Positions 46,425 through 57,728 of a DNA stretch of 64,000 nt are shown here, in pieces. The notes under the pieces are model-generated. The model ran no database searches. It was given only the letters and a program-made list of their open reading frames with translations, and was not told where the DNA came from. The DNA is from Anomaloglossus baeobatrachus (Eukaryota; Chordata; Amphibia; Anura; Aromobatidae). The position numbers and the translations under genes are program-made. How positions within the stretch are numbered: position 1 is the first letter of the stretch; each line of letters opens with the position of its first letter. The DNA is taken from assembly GCF_048569485.1 (NCBI RefSeq), contig NC_134357.1, positions 110,220,744-110,284,743 of the forward strand. The letters are read 5' to 3'.

Positions 46425-48060
46425 TGAGCCCCGCCATGCGCCCAAACAATTGATTTCCACCACATATGAGGTATCTGCGTACTCGGGAAAAATTGCACGA
46501 TACGTTTTATGGTGCATTTTTTCCTGATACCCTTGTGAAAAAAAAGCTACCTGGTTCAAGTAACAGTTCTGTGGTAAAACAAAAGAAAATTGTATTCATG
46601 GCTCAACATTATCGACTTCTGTGGAGCCCCTTGGGGCTCACCAAACATCTAGATAAACTCCTTGAGGGGTCTAGTTTCCAAAATGGGGTCACTTGTGGGG
46701 GAGCTCCACTGTTTAGGCACCTCAGGGGTTCTCCAAACGTGACATGGTATCCGCTAATGATTCAAACATATTTTGCTGTCAAATGGTGCTCCTTCTCTTC
46801 TGAGCCCCGCCATGCGCCCAAACAATTACTTTCCACCCCATATGAGGTATCGTCGTACTCAGGAAAAAATGCACTATAAATTTCATGGTGTATTTTTTCC
46901 TGATACCCTTGTGGAAAAAAAAGCTGCTTAGTTGAAGCAACAGTTTTGTGGTAAAAAAAAAAAAAATCTTTTCACAGCTCAACTTTATAAACTTTTGTGA
47001 AGCCCCCAGGTGTTCAAAGTGCTCACCAAACATCTAGAAAAATTATTTGAGGGCTCTAGTTTCCAAAATGGGGTCACTTGTGGGGGAGCTCCATTGTTTA
47101 GGCACCTCAGGGGGTCTTCAAACCTGACATGGCGTCCGCTAATGAGTGCAGCTAATTTTGCGTTCAAAAATTCAAATGGCGCTCCTTCCCTTTCGAGCTC
47201 TGCCGTGTGCCCAAACATTTGATTTCCACCACATATGAGGTATCTGCGTACTCAGGAGAAAATGGACAATACATTTTATGTTGCATTTTTTCCCGATACC
47301 CTTGTGAAAAAAAAAGCTACCTAGTTGAAGCAACAGTTTTGTGGTAATTTTTTTTTTTTCTTTTCACGGCTCAACGTTATAAACTTCTGTGAAGACCCCA
47401 GGTGTTCAAAGTGCTCACCAAACATCTAGAAAAATTATTTGAGGGCTCTAGTTTCCAAAATGGGGTCACTTGTGGGGGAGCTCCATTGTTTAGGCACCTC
47501 AGGGGGTCTTCAAACCCAACATGGCGTCCGCTAATGAGTGCAGCTAATTTTGCGTTCAAAAATTCAAATGGCGCTCCTTCCCTTTCGAGCTCTGCCGTGT
47601 GCCCAAACATTTGATTTCCACCACATATGAGGTATCTGCGTACTCAGGAGAAAATGGACAATACATTTTATGTTGCATTTTTTCTTGATACCCTTGTGAA
47701 AAAAAAGCTACCTAGTTGAAGCAACAGTTTTGTGGTAAAAAAAATTGTTTTTCTCTTCACGGCTCAACGTTATAAACTTCTGTGAAGCCCCCAGGTATTC
47801 AAAGTGCTCACCAAACATCTAGAAAAATTATTTGAGGGCTCTAGTTTCAAAAATGGGGTCACTTGTGGGGGAGCTCCATTGTTTAGGCACCTCAGGGGGT
47901 CTTCAAACCCAACATGGCGTCCGCTAATGAGTGCAGCTAATTGTGCGTTCAAAAATTCAAATGGCGCTCCTTGCCTTTCGACCTCTGCCGTGCACCCAAA
48001 CAATTGATTTTTACCCCATATGGGGTATCAGCGTACTCAGGAGAAAATGCACAATAAATT
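46425..48060. repeat. 390-bp modules, four or more tandem copies
   Basis: The tagtttccaaaatggggtca anchor lies at about 46672, 47055, 47447 and 47840 (spacing 383, 392 and 393 bp), with a partial unit before the first. Units two to four are nearly identical, implying recent homogenisation or duplication. Short parallel frames of 67-84 codons in each unit lack recognisable domains and change between units, so no gene is claimed. Confidence 0.92.
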
Positions 48061-48756
48061 GTAGGGTGCACTTTCTCTTTTCTCCCTTGTAAAAATGAAA
48101 ATTTTATGGCTAAAGTAACATTTTTGTGTTAAAAAGTAAAATTTTCATTTTTTCCTTCCACATTGCTTTGGTTCCTGTGAAGCACCTAAAGGGTTAATAA
48201 ACTTCTTGGATGTGGTTTTGAGCAGTGTGAGGGGTGCAGTTTTTAGAATGGGGTGACTTTTGGGTATTTTCTGTCACCTCGGCCTCTCAAAGTCACTTCA
48301 AATGTGATGTGGTCCCTAAAAAAATTATTTTGTAAATTTTGTTGGAAAAATTAGAAATTGCTGATGAACTTTGACCCCTTCTAACTTCCTAACGAAAAAA
48401 AAAATTCTTTCGAAAATTGCGCTGATGTAAAGTAGACAAGTGGGAAATGTTATTTCGTAACTATTTTGTGTGACATATCTCTCAGATTTATGGGCATAAA
48501 TTTTCAAAGTTTGAAAATTGCGAAATTTTCAACATTTTCGCAAAATTTCCTAAATTTTCACAAATAAACGCAAAAAGTATCGGCCTAAATTTACAACTGA
48601 CATGAAGTACAATATGTCACGAAAAAACATTCTCAGAATCGCCAGGATCCGTTGAAGCGTTCCAGAGTTATAACCTCTCAAAGTGACACTGGTCAGAATT
48701 GCAAAAAATGGCCCGGTCATTAGGGTGTTTTAGTGGCCGGGGGTGAAGGGGTTAAG

Positions 48757-48928
48757 CCAGAGATTCTCAATGTCAGGCCAAGTTATACCCAGCCATTAAG
48801 AATCTCCAATAAAGGGTTAAAAAAAGACAACACACAGAGAAAAAATACTTTATTAGAAATAAATACACAGACACACTTAGAGACTCCAGCTTTATTACCC
48901 CCTTTCACCCCTCCACGATCCTGGTCTT

Positions 48929-48982
<54 letters not shown>

Positions 48983-49203
48983 AGAGAGGGAGAGAGAGAG
49001 AGAGAGAGAGAGAGAAAAGAGAGAGATCAGCTGATCGCTCTTAAAAGCCGTCCGCCGGCTGATCAGCTGATCGCTCATAAAAGACGGCCGCCGGCTGATC
49101 ATCTGATCGCTCATAAAAGCCGGCCGCCAGCTGGTCAGCTGGTGGCCTGCTTTTATGAGCGATCAGCTGATCAGCCGGTGGCTGGCTTTTATGAGCGATC
49201 AGT
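48757..49203. repeat. TA and GA microsatellites followed by a gatcagctgatcgctc array
   Basis: (ta)n runs at about 48932-48979, followed by (ga)n at 48980-49020. Then 49026-49203 has units of gctgatcagctgatcgctca and taaaagccggccgcc, first in one orientation and, from about 49140, in the other. 48757-48930 probably continues the hAT element outside the TTAA insertion. Confidence 0.85.
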
Positions 49204-49578
49204 TGAGACTCTGTTCACGCCAGGCAGCTTCAGAGCATGCTCTGTAGGACAAACTGGATCCGTTCGTGATGGATGCAACCGCATTTGAAAAGCGTGATCC
49301 GGCACCCATTCACATACATTACAGCTCCAGCCGCAAGCTGCAGGATCCGTTCAGATGCAGTCTTTTGACCAAGGTCAAAAGCGCAATATGTTGCGTTTTG
49401 GGACCTAGGTAAAAAAACGCTAAACAACGGATCCGGTGTGTGCCTCACCCAACTGCATGCAACCGCATCTTACCGCAATTCCATTGAAAATGCATTGAAA
49501 TCAGGGCAGGATCCAGTCACATGCAGTTTGCGTTTTTTTGCCAGTAGGCAAAAAAACGCTGATGTGAAACCAGAGTTT
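49204..49578. mobile_element. Candidate MITE with loosely inverted ends
   Basis: The left edge tgagactctgttcac and the right edge gtgaaaccagagtttaa are roughly inverted. Inner segments ggatccgtt and aacggatcc also invert. Weakly supported. Confidence 0.45.
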
Positions 49579-49989
49579 AAAAGGATTCAGCTAGTCAGTT
49601 TTTAATCACTGAACTGATATCATAGAGCTAATAGAAAAGAAAATAATTAACTGCATAGAAGGGTAAAATAAGCAAATATAAGTACAGAGTGCTATATAAT
49701 GTGATGCAATATTAGGAAAAAAAATGATGGTAGTGCTTCTTTAAACCTATAAAAAAAAGTTATAAAATAGTAACGCTGAGGCCGTATTTAAGTGTAGCGT
49801 AAATGATGTGTTTTTTCAACTGCTTTTTTTTCTGCATGTGTCCACACCACACAACATAATAATCTTCTTTGATTATTGCTTTTTCCCCTTTATTTCATGA
49901 GGTTTTCGTGCGGATCTGAAGAAGTCCTTTGAATGCTTTTAAATAGTACAGAAAAGCTGATATTCTAGTCAGAGGTGTTGTCCCCTGAA
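49579..49989. other. No gene recognised
   Basis: AT-rich and without domain-bearing frames. Confidence 0.5.
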
Positions 49990-50259
49990 CGAAGTACATT
50001 CTAATCAATAGATCTTATTTTTATTATGCTTTGCTTATATAGCACCATCATATCCAGCAGCACTTTACAGACTTCATCAACACTTTCTTATAATTTACAT
50101 TCCATATTAGTATGACTCTAGAGTGTGAGAGGAAACCGGAGTATATGGAGAAAACCCACACAAACATGGGGAGAACATACAAACCCCTTGCAGATGTGGT
50201 GGGATTTGAACCCAGGACCTCAGTGCTGTAAAGAGATCACTGAACCACTGTGCTTCCCC
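49990..50259 (-). mobile_element. tRNA-derived SINE
   Basis: On the minus strand it starts ggggaagcacagtggttcag, with a TGGTTCAGTG A-box-like block, and about 35 bases on has GGGTTCAAATCC, an RNA polymerase III B-box. The conserved middle ttctccccatgtttgtgtgg and 3' part (agcactttacag, tgctatataa-like) follow. The whole resembles widespread fish and frog tRNA SINEs. It ends in an AT-rich tail near 49990. Confidence 0.8.
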
Positions 50260-50959
50260 AATCTTAGAATAATAAATAATAGGTTTAAAAGCAAAGCCTC
50301 AGGAAAAGGAATAAAAATTACTCTAAGAAAACTAAAAATATAACACAATAAAGAAATGACAACCTTATTTACCTGTTAAGGTCACAGAGACGAATGCACT
50401 ATTGAGGATGCAGCAGGCCACCTTGAGAAAGATGGAGGCACACAGATGCAAAATAGTCATCAAGAAAAACACAACATATCTAGTATTTAGGTTGCACACA
50501 AATAAGGCTTGTATAGGTGTCATCCCTCAGGTTCGATCCGGTGATCTTGTGCTACATAGTCAGTTTTTTTTCCTGCTAAGCCACACACAGGTCAGACCCT
50601 GTCCAAGCGCTGATGGTCTTTTACCTTCGCTTCTGTCTTTTTGGATTGCAGTTATAAGGTGTTCTCATTTGCTCATTTTCTCTGTCCTAATACATCCCAG
50701 GTGGGGCTATTTGTACTTTCCTGATACTAGCCTTGTCTGCTGGGTATATTCCTATGTGGATTCTTCCAAGGAGTTCTAGACCTGCTGCTAGGGATTTTCC
50801 AGTTAGGGTGCAGTCACATGGCAGTATAATACAGATGATAATCACATCGCAATGCATGGCTTGGATGGCGGCTCTCCTGACCTGAGCGTGAGACCTGTCT
50901 ACAAATACATGCTGCCATGCTCAGGTCAGGAGAGCTGCCAGCCTGGCCATACATTGTGA
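50260..50959. other. No gene; unclassified repeat
   Basis: 50340-50510 has loose similarity to 53440-53600 in reverse or forward pieces (atttacctg...aggtca, gatgcaaaat, aaggcttgtata), so a dispersed repeat is likely. No coding domain is seen. Confidence 0.45.
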
Positions 50960-51987
50960 TGTAGCGCCCCTGAAAGCCTCATGGCACTACAAGGAGCTGC
51001 ATCCTCTTGAGGATGCAGGACCTACCCCCTGGGACCTGGAGTAGCCGTGCCGATTCCACCAACACACATCTAAAATCCTAGTTCTCTTCTCCACACTGGG
51101 CATAAAGGGTTAGCCATGTAAGGGGATGGTCGCCATGGGAATGAGTCCCTGGCTATAGCCAGCCTGGTGGGAGGGGTCAGGCAGTGAGTCAGAGGGCAGT
51201 CTAGAAGAAGGGAGCACACAGGAGAGGTGTGCGGACATGCCTGAGCTGGATCCGTGTAATGGTGACCCCGGGGGCATAGGAGAGAGGTCGCCAGGATGGG
51301 TACCGAGATACCGCTGGGACCTGAGCATGCACGGGGCACAGGGCCCTAGGTCAAATGTCAAGTTTCAAACTGTTTGGCAAATATCTGCACGGTAAGGACA
51401 CCTTCACAGACTTCATCGAACTAAATAATCCGGGGGCATCAGCAGTAAACTAGGATCGGGGTTCGGACACTTACCTCACTGCAGGGTCCGCACTGCCTGC
51501 CGTACGGAGAAGGAGACTGTACCCCAAAAGGGACAGTCGGGGTTCCCAAACGCTCCACGCTACGGGGACTCAATCTACAGAAAGTGCCCAGGATAGAGCA
51601 ACCTGAGTCACTACATTGCCACTGATACTCCTGGGACCGGAACCAGCAAGCCGAGGGTCCATGTGAGTAGAGACTGTTAAAGTTAACCTGGTGTGGTCTC
51701 CATCATTATACACTATAGATCTCCCAGGCACAGCCCTACCTGCGGAGGGTCTACCATCATAGCTGCCACTATCACCATCCCTGGGAGTACCCACGTTGAG
51801 CAGCGGTGGTTCTCCATTCTTAACTGCAACACGCAGGTGGCGTCACGAACATTAACTCTATTATCTCCTGTAAATACTCCCCTTTTATTAAGCGTCCCCA
51901 GGGCCCAGGACCGGGCAACGGCCACCTGAAGTGACATTCCTGTTTGCAACCGCCCAGGACCGAATACCCCCTTCCCTGGGCGACACA
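50960..51987 (+). mobile_element. Solo LTR related to the 5.5-kb element
   Basis: It starts TGTAGCGCCCCTG and ends CCCTGGGCGACACA, and contains cacgcaggtggcgtcacgaa near the 3' end, as in the LTR at 55170. No internal region is attached on either side. The target duplication was not clear. It is a fossil. Confidence 0.7.
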
Positions 51988-52074
51988 TAATCGTTGTAAG
52001 TGTTATACAGCATGTTACTGCACCCTTAGACAAAGACCAGTGTGTTATTTGCTCTGTGCTTTCTCATTTATCTA

Positions 52075-52655
52075 AGGGTACTTTCACACTTGCGTTGCTT
52101 TCCTTCAGTTGCAATCCGTCGTTTTGGAAAACAGCGGAATCCGTTAATGGATTCCACTGTTTCCCATAGACATAGACATAGTGCCAAAAGTACCTGCAGT
52201 GCTTCCGCTGGCCGACGCTGCGTTGCTTCTGCCGAGCAGAAGGAATGCCGCATGTAACGTTAATTGCTTGCGTTAAAATGAAGTCGAGCGGCGGATTCCG
52301 TTACATCCGTCAATAGTTATAATGGATCCCTATGGTGGCGGATTCTGTTGCGAAGTGCTTTACAATGGAATCCGCCGCTGGATTCTGCTAATTTCTACTG
52401 AGCATGCCCAGAATGAAAAAAATGGAAAAAGAAAACAAAAACGGAGCCGATGCATTCCGTTAGAGGGACGCCTAACGGACTCCAAACGGATGCAACGGAT
52501 GCATCGGGTCCGTTATTTCACAGGAATCAGCTAACGGATTCCTGTGAAATAATGGACCTGTTGCATCCGTTGACAACACAAAGATAACGGATGCGTCAAA
52601 ACGACGCAGCAACGGACCCAGCGGATTCAACCCAACGCAAGTGTGAAACTAGCCT
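52075..52655. mobile_element. MITE with AGGGTACTTTCACACTTGCG ends
   Basis: The left end AGGGTACTTTCACACTTGCG and the right end CGCAAGTGTGAAACTAGCCT are inverted. The interior repeats aacggattc and ggatgcaacgg in both orientations. It has no coding capacity. Confidence 0.85.
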
Positions 52656-53659
52656 CACCTACACATTTCTCCTGTTTGCTGTTAAGTTGTAGGAGGCTAC
52701 CCTAGCCTGCATTTACTATTTCACCTTTTTCACTTGTGCTCGTCTTTTATGTTCCCTCACTTTGAGTACCCTGCTTATCTCTACACTTTTCTGATCTTAG
52801 TTTGTAGTGCATAGCAGCCTCCCTTCTACTTCCTTAGGAGGCATGAGGAACAACTTGCCTTTTATGCAGACTGGTCTGAGTTGTGGGATTCTAGTGTTGC
52901 AGGTAGGGTTAATTCAGCCTGTGCAGGAGCCATTAGGAGCTGTGCAGCTAGGGATACTAGTCTGTACAGAAACCAGAAGAGTGCAGAAGCTGCTGCATTG
53001 ACATGCTTTATTTCCTCTTTTACCCATGTCGGAATACATAAGTGCATAACAATAGTGTGCTGTTCACACACATGTAGTGTTCAGAGTCTGGCTCACAGCC
53101 TATTACTGACATCAATACTTTTAGATTAGGTGGGCTGAACAGCATTATACAAGTGCACTCCAACAGGACAGACACTCTAGTTTACAATGCCAACATAGCC
53201 GCACCTCGGTGCAACCTGCATAACAATAACAGTACAAAATTATATATATATATCTACACATACACACAATATATGAAGTATCAGTCGCTATTTTGGCCAA
53301 ACTACGCAAGTTCGCAACCCACGTCAAGGGTCCTCACTTTTCTTGACAGTCCCTACCCTAACATGAAAAGCAAAGCAACTGAAAAAAAAGTTAAAATTCC
53401 TCAAAAAAATTAAAACTATAACACAGCAAGAAAAAAAAAAAAAGGTAAAAATATTTACCTGACCAGGTCAAAGAAACTTATGCATTGGCAGTATATAAGT
53501 ATATAGCAGCCCAACTTCATAAAGTAGGTAACATAGGTGCAAAATACTGATGAGACAACCGCTCACATCCTCAAAACCCTTCCAAACACTGCACCCTATA
53601 CAAGCCTTATCTGTGTACAATCTCTATATTAAGCAATCACTTTCTTCATGAACTGGAAG
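52656..53659. other. No gene recognised
   Basis: No recognised domain. A short (ta)n lies at 53238-53252. 53440-53600 loosely resembles 50340-50510. Confidence 0.5.
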
Positions 53660-53772
53660 GCTGTGAGGGGTTGTCTCAATCTTTATCAAGGACGCAGAAA
53701 AATTGCAACCACCGAGTGCTGGCAGGGACAGATCCAGCAACCCGACCAGTGGTCACCATCCAGCTGAGACTA

Positions 53773-54335
53773 AAGCCTGCTTTACATGGTACGACCGATT
53801 GTGCGATTTCACAATCGATCGTACCCGCCCCCGTCCTTTTTGCGTCACGGGCAAATCGCTGCCCGTGTCGCACAAAGTCAGTAACCCCCGTCACACATAC
53901 TTACCTCTCGTGCGACCTCGCTGTGGGCGGCGAATGTCCACTTCCTGGAGTGGGAGGGACATGCGGCGTCACAGCGACGTCACACGGTCGCCGGCCAATA
54001 GAAGCGGAGGGGCGGAGATGAGCGGGACGTAAACATCCCGCCCACCTCCTTCCTTCCACATAGAGCCGGCGGCGGCCGCGGGAGGCAGGTGAGCTGCTCA
54101 TCGTTCCCGTGGTGTCACACGGAGCGGCGTGTGCTACCACGGAAACGATGGTCAACTAAAATAAACGATATTATGGAACCTAGCGAGCAGTACACGACTC
54201 ACGATTTGTGAGCGATACTGCGTCGCTAGGAGGTGTCACACAGGCCGGCATCGCCAGCGATGCCGGATGTGCGTCACAAAAACCGTGACCCCGACGATCT
54301 ATCGCATGATAGATTGTCTGGTGTAAAGCAGCCTT
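53773..54335. mobile_element. MITE, family A copy 3
   Basis: The left end AAAGCCTGCTTTACA and the right end TGTAAAGCAGCCTTT are inverted. It carries the family core (ggccaatagaagcggagggg, then gggacgtaaacatcccgccc) in the same orientation as copy 1. Confidence 0.82.
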
Positions 54336-54590
54336 TACACACTGACCCAATCAGTCTATCCGGGTCCCAGTGGGGTGCAGTGCTGGCAGATTTATCGCCT
54401 GGAACCTCATGATGGGACTGCGGGTGAGATAGTAATGCTCTTATCCTTGAAACCAGGGGTTCTGGGAGGTCGCTTGAGCACTGTTCCGGAGGGGACCCTG
54501 TTGCTGACCCTGCCGGTTTAGTGATCACGCCAAGCCAGGGGGTCGGGACCGGCCCTCTGGAAACACGTGCAACCAAGCAAGAATAATTGT

Positions 54591-54938
54591 TAGGGTATGT
54601 GCGCACGTGTGCGTATTACATGCAGTTACGCTGCGTTCTGCACCGCAGCGTAACTGCATGCGTCCTGCGTCCCCTGCACAATCTATGGAGACTGTGCAGG
54701 AGCCGTGCGCATGTGGCATGTTAGAACGCAGCGATTCGGCTGCTTGCCGAATCGCTGCGTTCTAAGAAGTGACATGTCACTTCTTTCGTGCGTTCTGCAT
54801 GCTGTCTATAGGGAGAGGCAGCATGCAGAGCGCACGAATCTGCCGGCACCATGCGCTTCAGAACGCAGCTTTTCAGCTGCGCTCTGAAGCGCACATTTTC
54901 GGTGCGGTGCAGAGCGCACACGTGCGCACATAGCCTTA
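54591..54938. mobile_element. MITE, family B relative
   Basis: The left end TAGGGTATGTGCGCACGTGT and the right end ACACGTGCGCACATAGCCTT are inverted. Within it are smaller hairpins: agttacgctgcgttctgcac/accgcagcgtaact, and gaacgcagcgattcggc/gccgaatcgctgcgttc. Confidence 0.85.
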
Positions 54939-55169
54939 ATGTTTTTCATATGCAGAATGTTTTCTCATTGCTGATATTTTCTGACTTGAAATGTTTTGAT
55001 GACCTGTGACCGGTACGGTTGAACATGTTTGAAACGTTTTGAAAGTATTGCTACCTCCCAAAAAGGGAAAGATGTTTTTCTTGTTAACCTGTTACATGCA
55101 TATATAAAAATTGCGGTGTTATCTGTGTTTTGTTGCAGCCCGGGAGTGCTGCCATTTGCTGTGGGGAAA

Positions 55170-56048
55170 TGTGGCGCCCCTAAGGCTCTGGTCGCCACAG
55201 GGTACTGGACCTCAATTAAGGTGCGGTATCTATCTCAGGTAAGGAGGGGGTGAATCACCGGTGTTCCACATTCACACACTACACACAGCTCAGGAGCCTT
55301 CACACAAAGTGGGTTGGCTCAGGGTAGGCAGGGGGGTGGCCCATACGAACATGGACTTCCCGGTCACTGAAGCCATTCACCTGGGGGGTGGGTTCCACTG
55401 GGAGTACAAATAGGCACAACACATGCACATCGAGAGCAGACCCGTCAGGACCATAGTTCTGCCACGACTTTACTTGGACTTGGACTTTACTGAGCCCAGG
55501 GGCTTGGAGCGGGAGCTCAGCCAGGGTACCTAACTGCGGAGGGGGACACCCTAGAAATAGGACTCTCACTCCTTCTCTCTCTCAAAACACAGGTGGTGAC
55601 CCCTTACCAGATCTGGGATTGACCTGAGCCTATCACGGCAGTGACCAGTGTGACCGGGCTGGCAGCTGAAGTTGTGAGTAAACTACACCCTGAACCCGCA
55701 GAGACTGTGTTGGCTCGTACTTACCGGTGCCGCCACCCAGCACTTAGGCTCCAACGGCCATTACTACCCTCCTCATCCACCCGGGGCCCGCTCCACCTGT
55801 GGGGAGCGACACCATCCCGGCTGCCTTAACACCTGAACCGGAGAGGAACCCGGCAGCGGCAGCTATTCCCTGGCCGCATACCACTGGTGGCGTCACTACA
55901 AACTTTCCCCAATACCCCGCTTTCCCCACCATTCACTGTACGCCTCGGCGCAACGGAATCGGACAAGACCACCCCGTGACATCGCCTGACCCAACCCGAA
56001 ACAGCCCAGCAACGAGTAGGTTAAACACCTGCCCCGTGGGGTGCTACA
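55170..56048 (+). repeat. LTR of the 53.7-56.0 kb element
   Basis: It begins tgtggcgcccctaaggctct. The gtggcgtcactacaaacttt block near its 3' end matches that of the solo LTR at 50960-51987. Length is 879 bp. Confidence 0.7.
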
Positions 56049-56187
56049 AGTACATGATATTTATATGCCTTTATGATGTATTATGTTAGGCTATAGTTTG
56101 TACTTTTTATGTCATTTGATCGAAATACTGCCATGAAGGGGTTAATGGGAGTGGGATTCCTCTGTTTGGAATTTTTCCTCATTTTAA

Positions 56188-57050
56188 AGGGAACCTGTCA
56201 CCAGATTTTTACCTATTAAACTAAAAGAATCCCCTTCTGCAGCTTCTGGGCTGCTTTCTATGAAGGTGCACCTTGGCCCTGACTCCCCTTCCAGACCCCA
56301 AAAATAGCTTTATAAAACTTGGCCGTTAGGTATGCCAATTACCTGTGTTGGCCAGAGGGGCAGGCTCATTTTCTGCTCCTTTATCCCCCTCCTGCCGCTG
56401 ATGGCCGTCCTCCTTCCTTGATTGATGGGATGACGCCCTCCATCATCCTCGTCGCATTTTCAAATCTCGAGCCTGTGCAGTTAGGTCTGCTCGCGCAGTT
56501 CGCTCTACCATAAGGCGGCCAGAGCAGAAAACAGCTGCCCTTGCTTGCGCCGGTGAGCTAAATGCTCAGGCGCGAGATTATGGGCGGGTCCAAGCATGGT
56601 GCTGGTGAGGTCATGCATAGCGCCGACCTCACCAGCGCCATGCTCGTACCCGCCCATAATCTCGCGCCTGCGCATTTAGCTCACCAGCGCAAGCGAGGGC
56701 AGCTGTTTTGTTCTCTGGCCGCCTTATGGCAGAGTGAACTGCACCTGCGCCAGCAGACCAAACTGCACAGGCGCGAGATTTGAAAATGCGACGAGGAGGA
56801 TGTCGGAGGGCATCATCCCATCAATAAAGAAAGGAGGACGGCGATCAGCAGCAGGAGGGGGGAAAGGAACAGAAAATGAGCCCGCCCATCTGGCCAACAC
56901 AGGTAATTAGCATAACGGTCAGGTTTTATGTTATTTTTGGGGTCTGGAAGGGGAGTCAGGGCCAAGGTGCACCTTCATAGAAAGCAGCCCAGGAGCTGCA
57001 GAAGGGGAGACTTTTAGTTTAATAGGTAAAAATCTGGTGACAGGTTCCCT
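56188..57050. mobile_element. T2/Kolobok-type palindromic MITE, 863 bp
   Basis: TTAA flanks both ends (56184-56187 and 57051-57054). The termini read TTAAAGGGAACCTGTCACC and its perfect inverse, fitting the TTAAAGGRR signature described for Xenopus T2 (Kolobok) elements. The two halves are inverted along their whole length, meeting at a short spacer near 56610 (ggtgaggtc / gacctcacc). There is no coding capacity. Confidence 0.88.
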
Positions 57051-57179
57051 TTAACGTTTTACCTTTACACCATTAAATGATTGCACTTTTTTGACACAGT
57101 GTGTTGTACCCTTTTCATATTTAATGACATTATTGTATTGTTATTTTGGATGGCAGTGCAGGTACAGCAGGTTTCGTCA

Positions 57180-57728
57180 CTATGGCGGCCCCGCCGTGAC
57201 TCTCCCGCCCCCGCCTGCACATTGGCCGCGGAAACGGCAGGAGGAAGCCACAGCGTGTGACCACCTGGTCTCCAGGGGGAACATCACACTTCCGGAAGTC
57301 AGCCAGGGGGCGGGGCGGGGCTGCGAGCGACGTGCGCGTGCAATGTGATGGTATGCGCTGGCGTGGGCGCGCACAGCCTGTGTTTTCAGCGTTACGTCAC
57401 GTGACAGCTCTTGCCTGCCTCCGCTTGTCCCGTCCCCGCTCCGTGTCGGTGCAGAGTCCTGTCCCGGGGCGGAGGGGCCGCTTGGCAGAGAAAAGGTTAC
57501 GGAAGGGGATGGAGCGCAGTCACTGCTGAGAGACGGCCCATACCGTGGGACGACACGGCGACACGCGGGGGCCAGGTGCGGGCAGACTCCCCCGGTGATG
57601 GCCTCCGGGTGTCGGTGACGCGCCCGGGAGTCGGTAAGGGGGTCTGCGGCCTGGGAGCTCAGGCTCTGCACGGTACTCCGGCTCCTCCTTCCTCCGTGCA
57701 CACAGGCGGGGACTGCTGCTGGTGGAGG
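57180..57728 (+). promoter_or_regulatory. tnks2: CpG-rich tnks2 promoter and 5' UTR
   Basis: GC- and CpG-rich sequence precedes the tnks2 start codon. Visible sites are a palindromic ETS/GABP site ACTTCCGGAAGT (57288-57299), a triple GC box GGGGGCGGGGCGGGG (57306-57320), and a CRE half TTACGTCA (57392-57399) overlapping an E-box CACGTG (57398-57403). There is no TATA box. These are typical of a housekeeping promoter. The transcription start is not determinable; it probably lies between 57400 and 57700. Confidence 0.7.

Larger units (their letters stand above)
44070..48751. mobile_element. TTAA-target element copy 2, non-autonomous
   Basis: TTAA flanks it at 44066-44069 and 48752-48755. It starts CCCCTTCACGACCGCGGG and ends GGGGGTGAAGGGG. 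It shares with copy 1 the 390-bp modules and the whole 3' part (for example ggtttcaga-free tract ctaacttcctaac and catgaagtacaatatgtcac). Its GC-rich arrays are different in sequence from those of copy 1. No transposase gene is present. Length is 4682 bp against 3892 bp for copy 1. Confidence 0.88.
53660..56048 (+). mobile_element. 3' part of an LTR element fossil, invaded by two MITEs
   Basis: The LTR at 55170-56048 (starts TGTGGCGCCCCTAAGG, ends GGGGTGCTACA) follows a purine-rich ctgtggggaaa tract. The tttgttgcagcccgggagtg segment just before it matches tttgcagcccgcggacgtgc before the 3' LTR at 9330. Upstream internal sequence runs back to about 53660, broken by MITEs at 53773-54335 and 54591-54938. 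No 5' LTR was found in the window. It is a fossil. Confidence 0.65.

Noticed and set aside
46466-48007. Small conserved protein of about 70 codons repeated in each 390-bp module
   Set aside because: Both strands are open in similar places, ends differ between units, and no domain is seen; conservation is explained by recent duplication.
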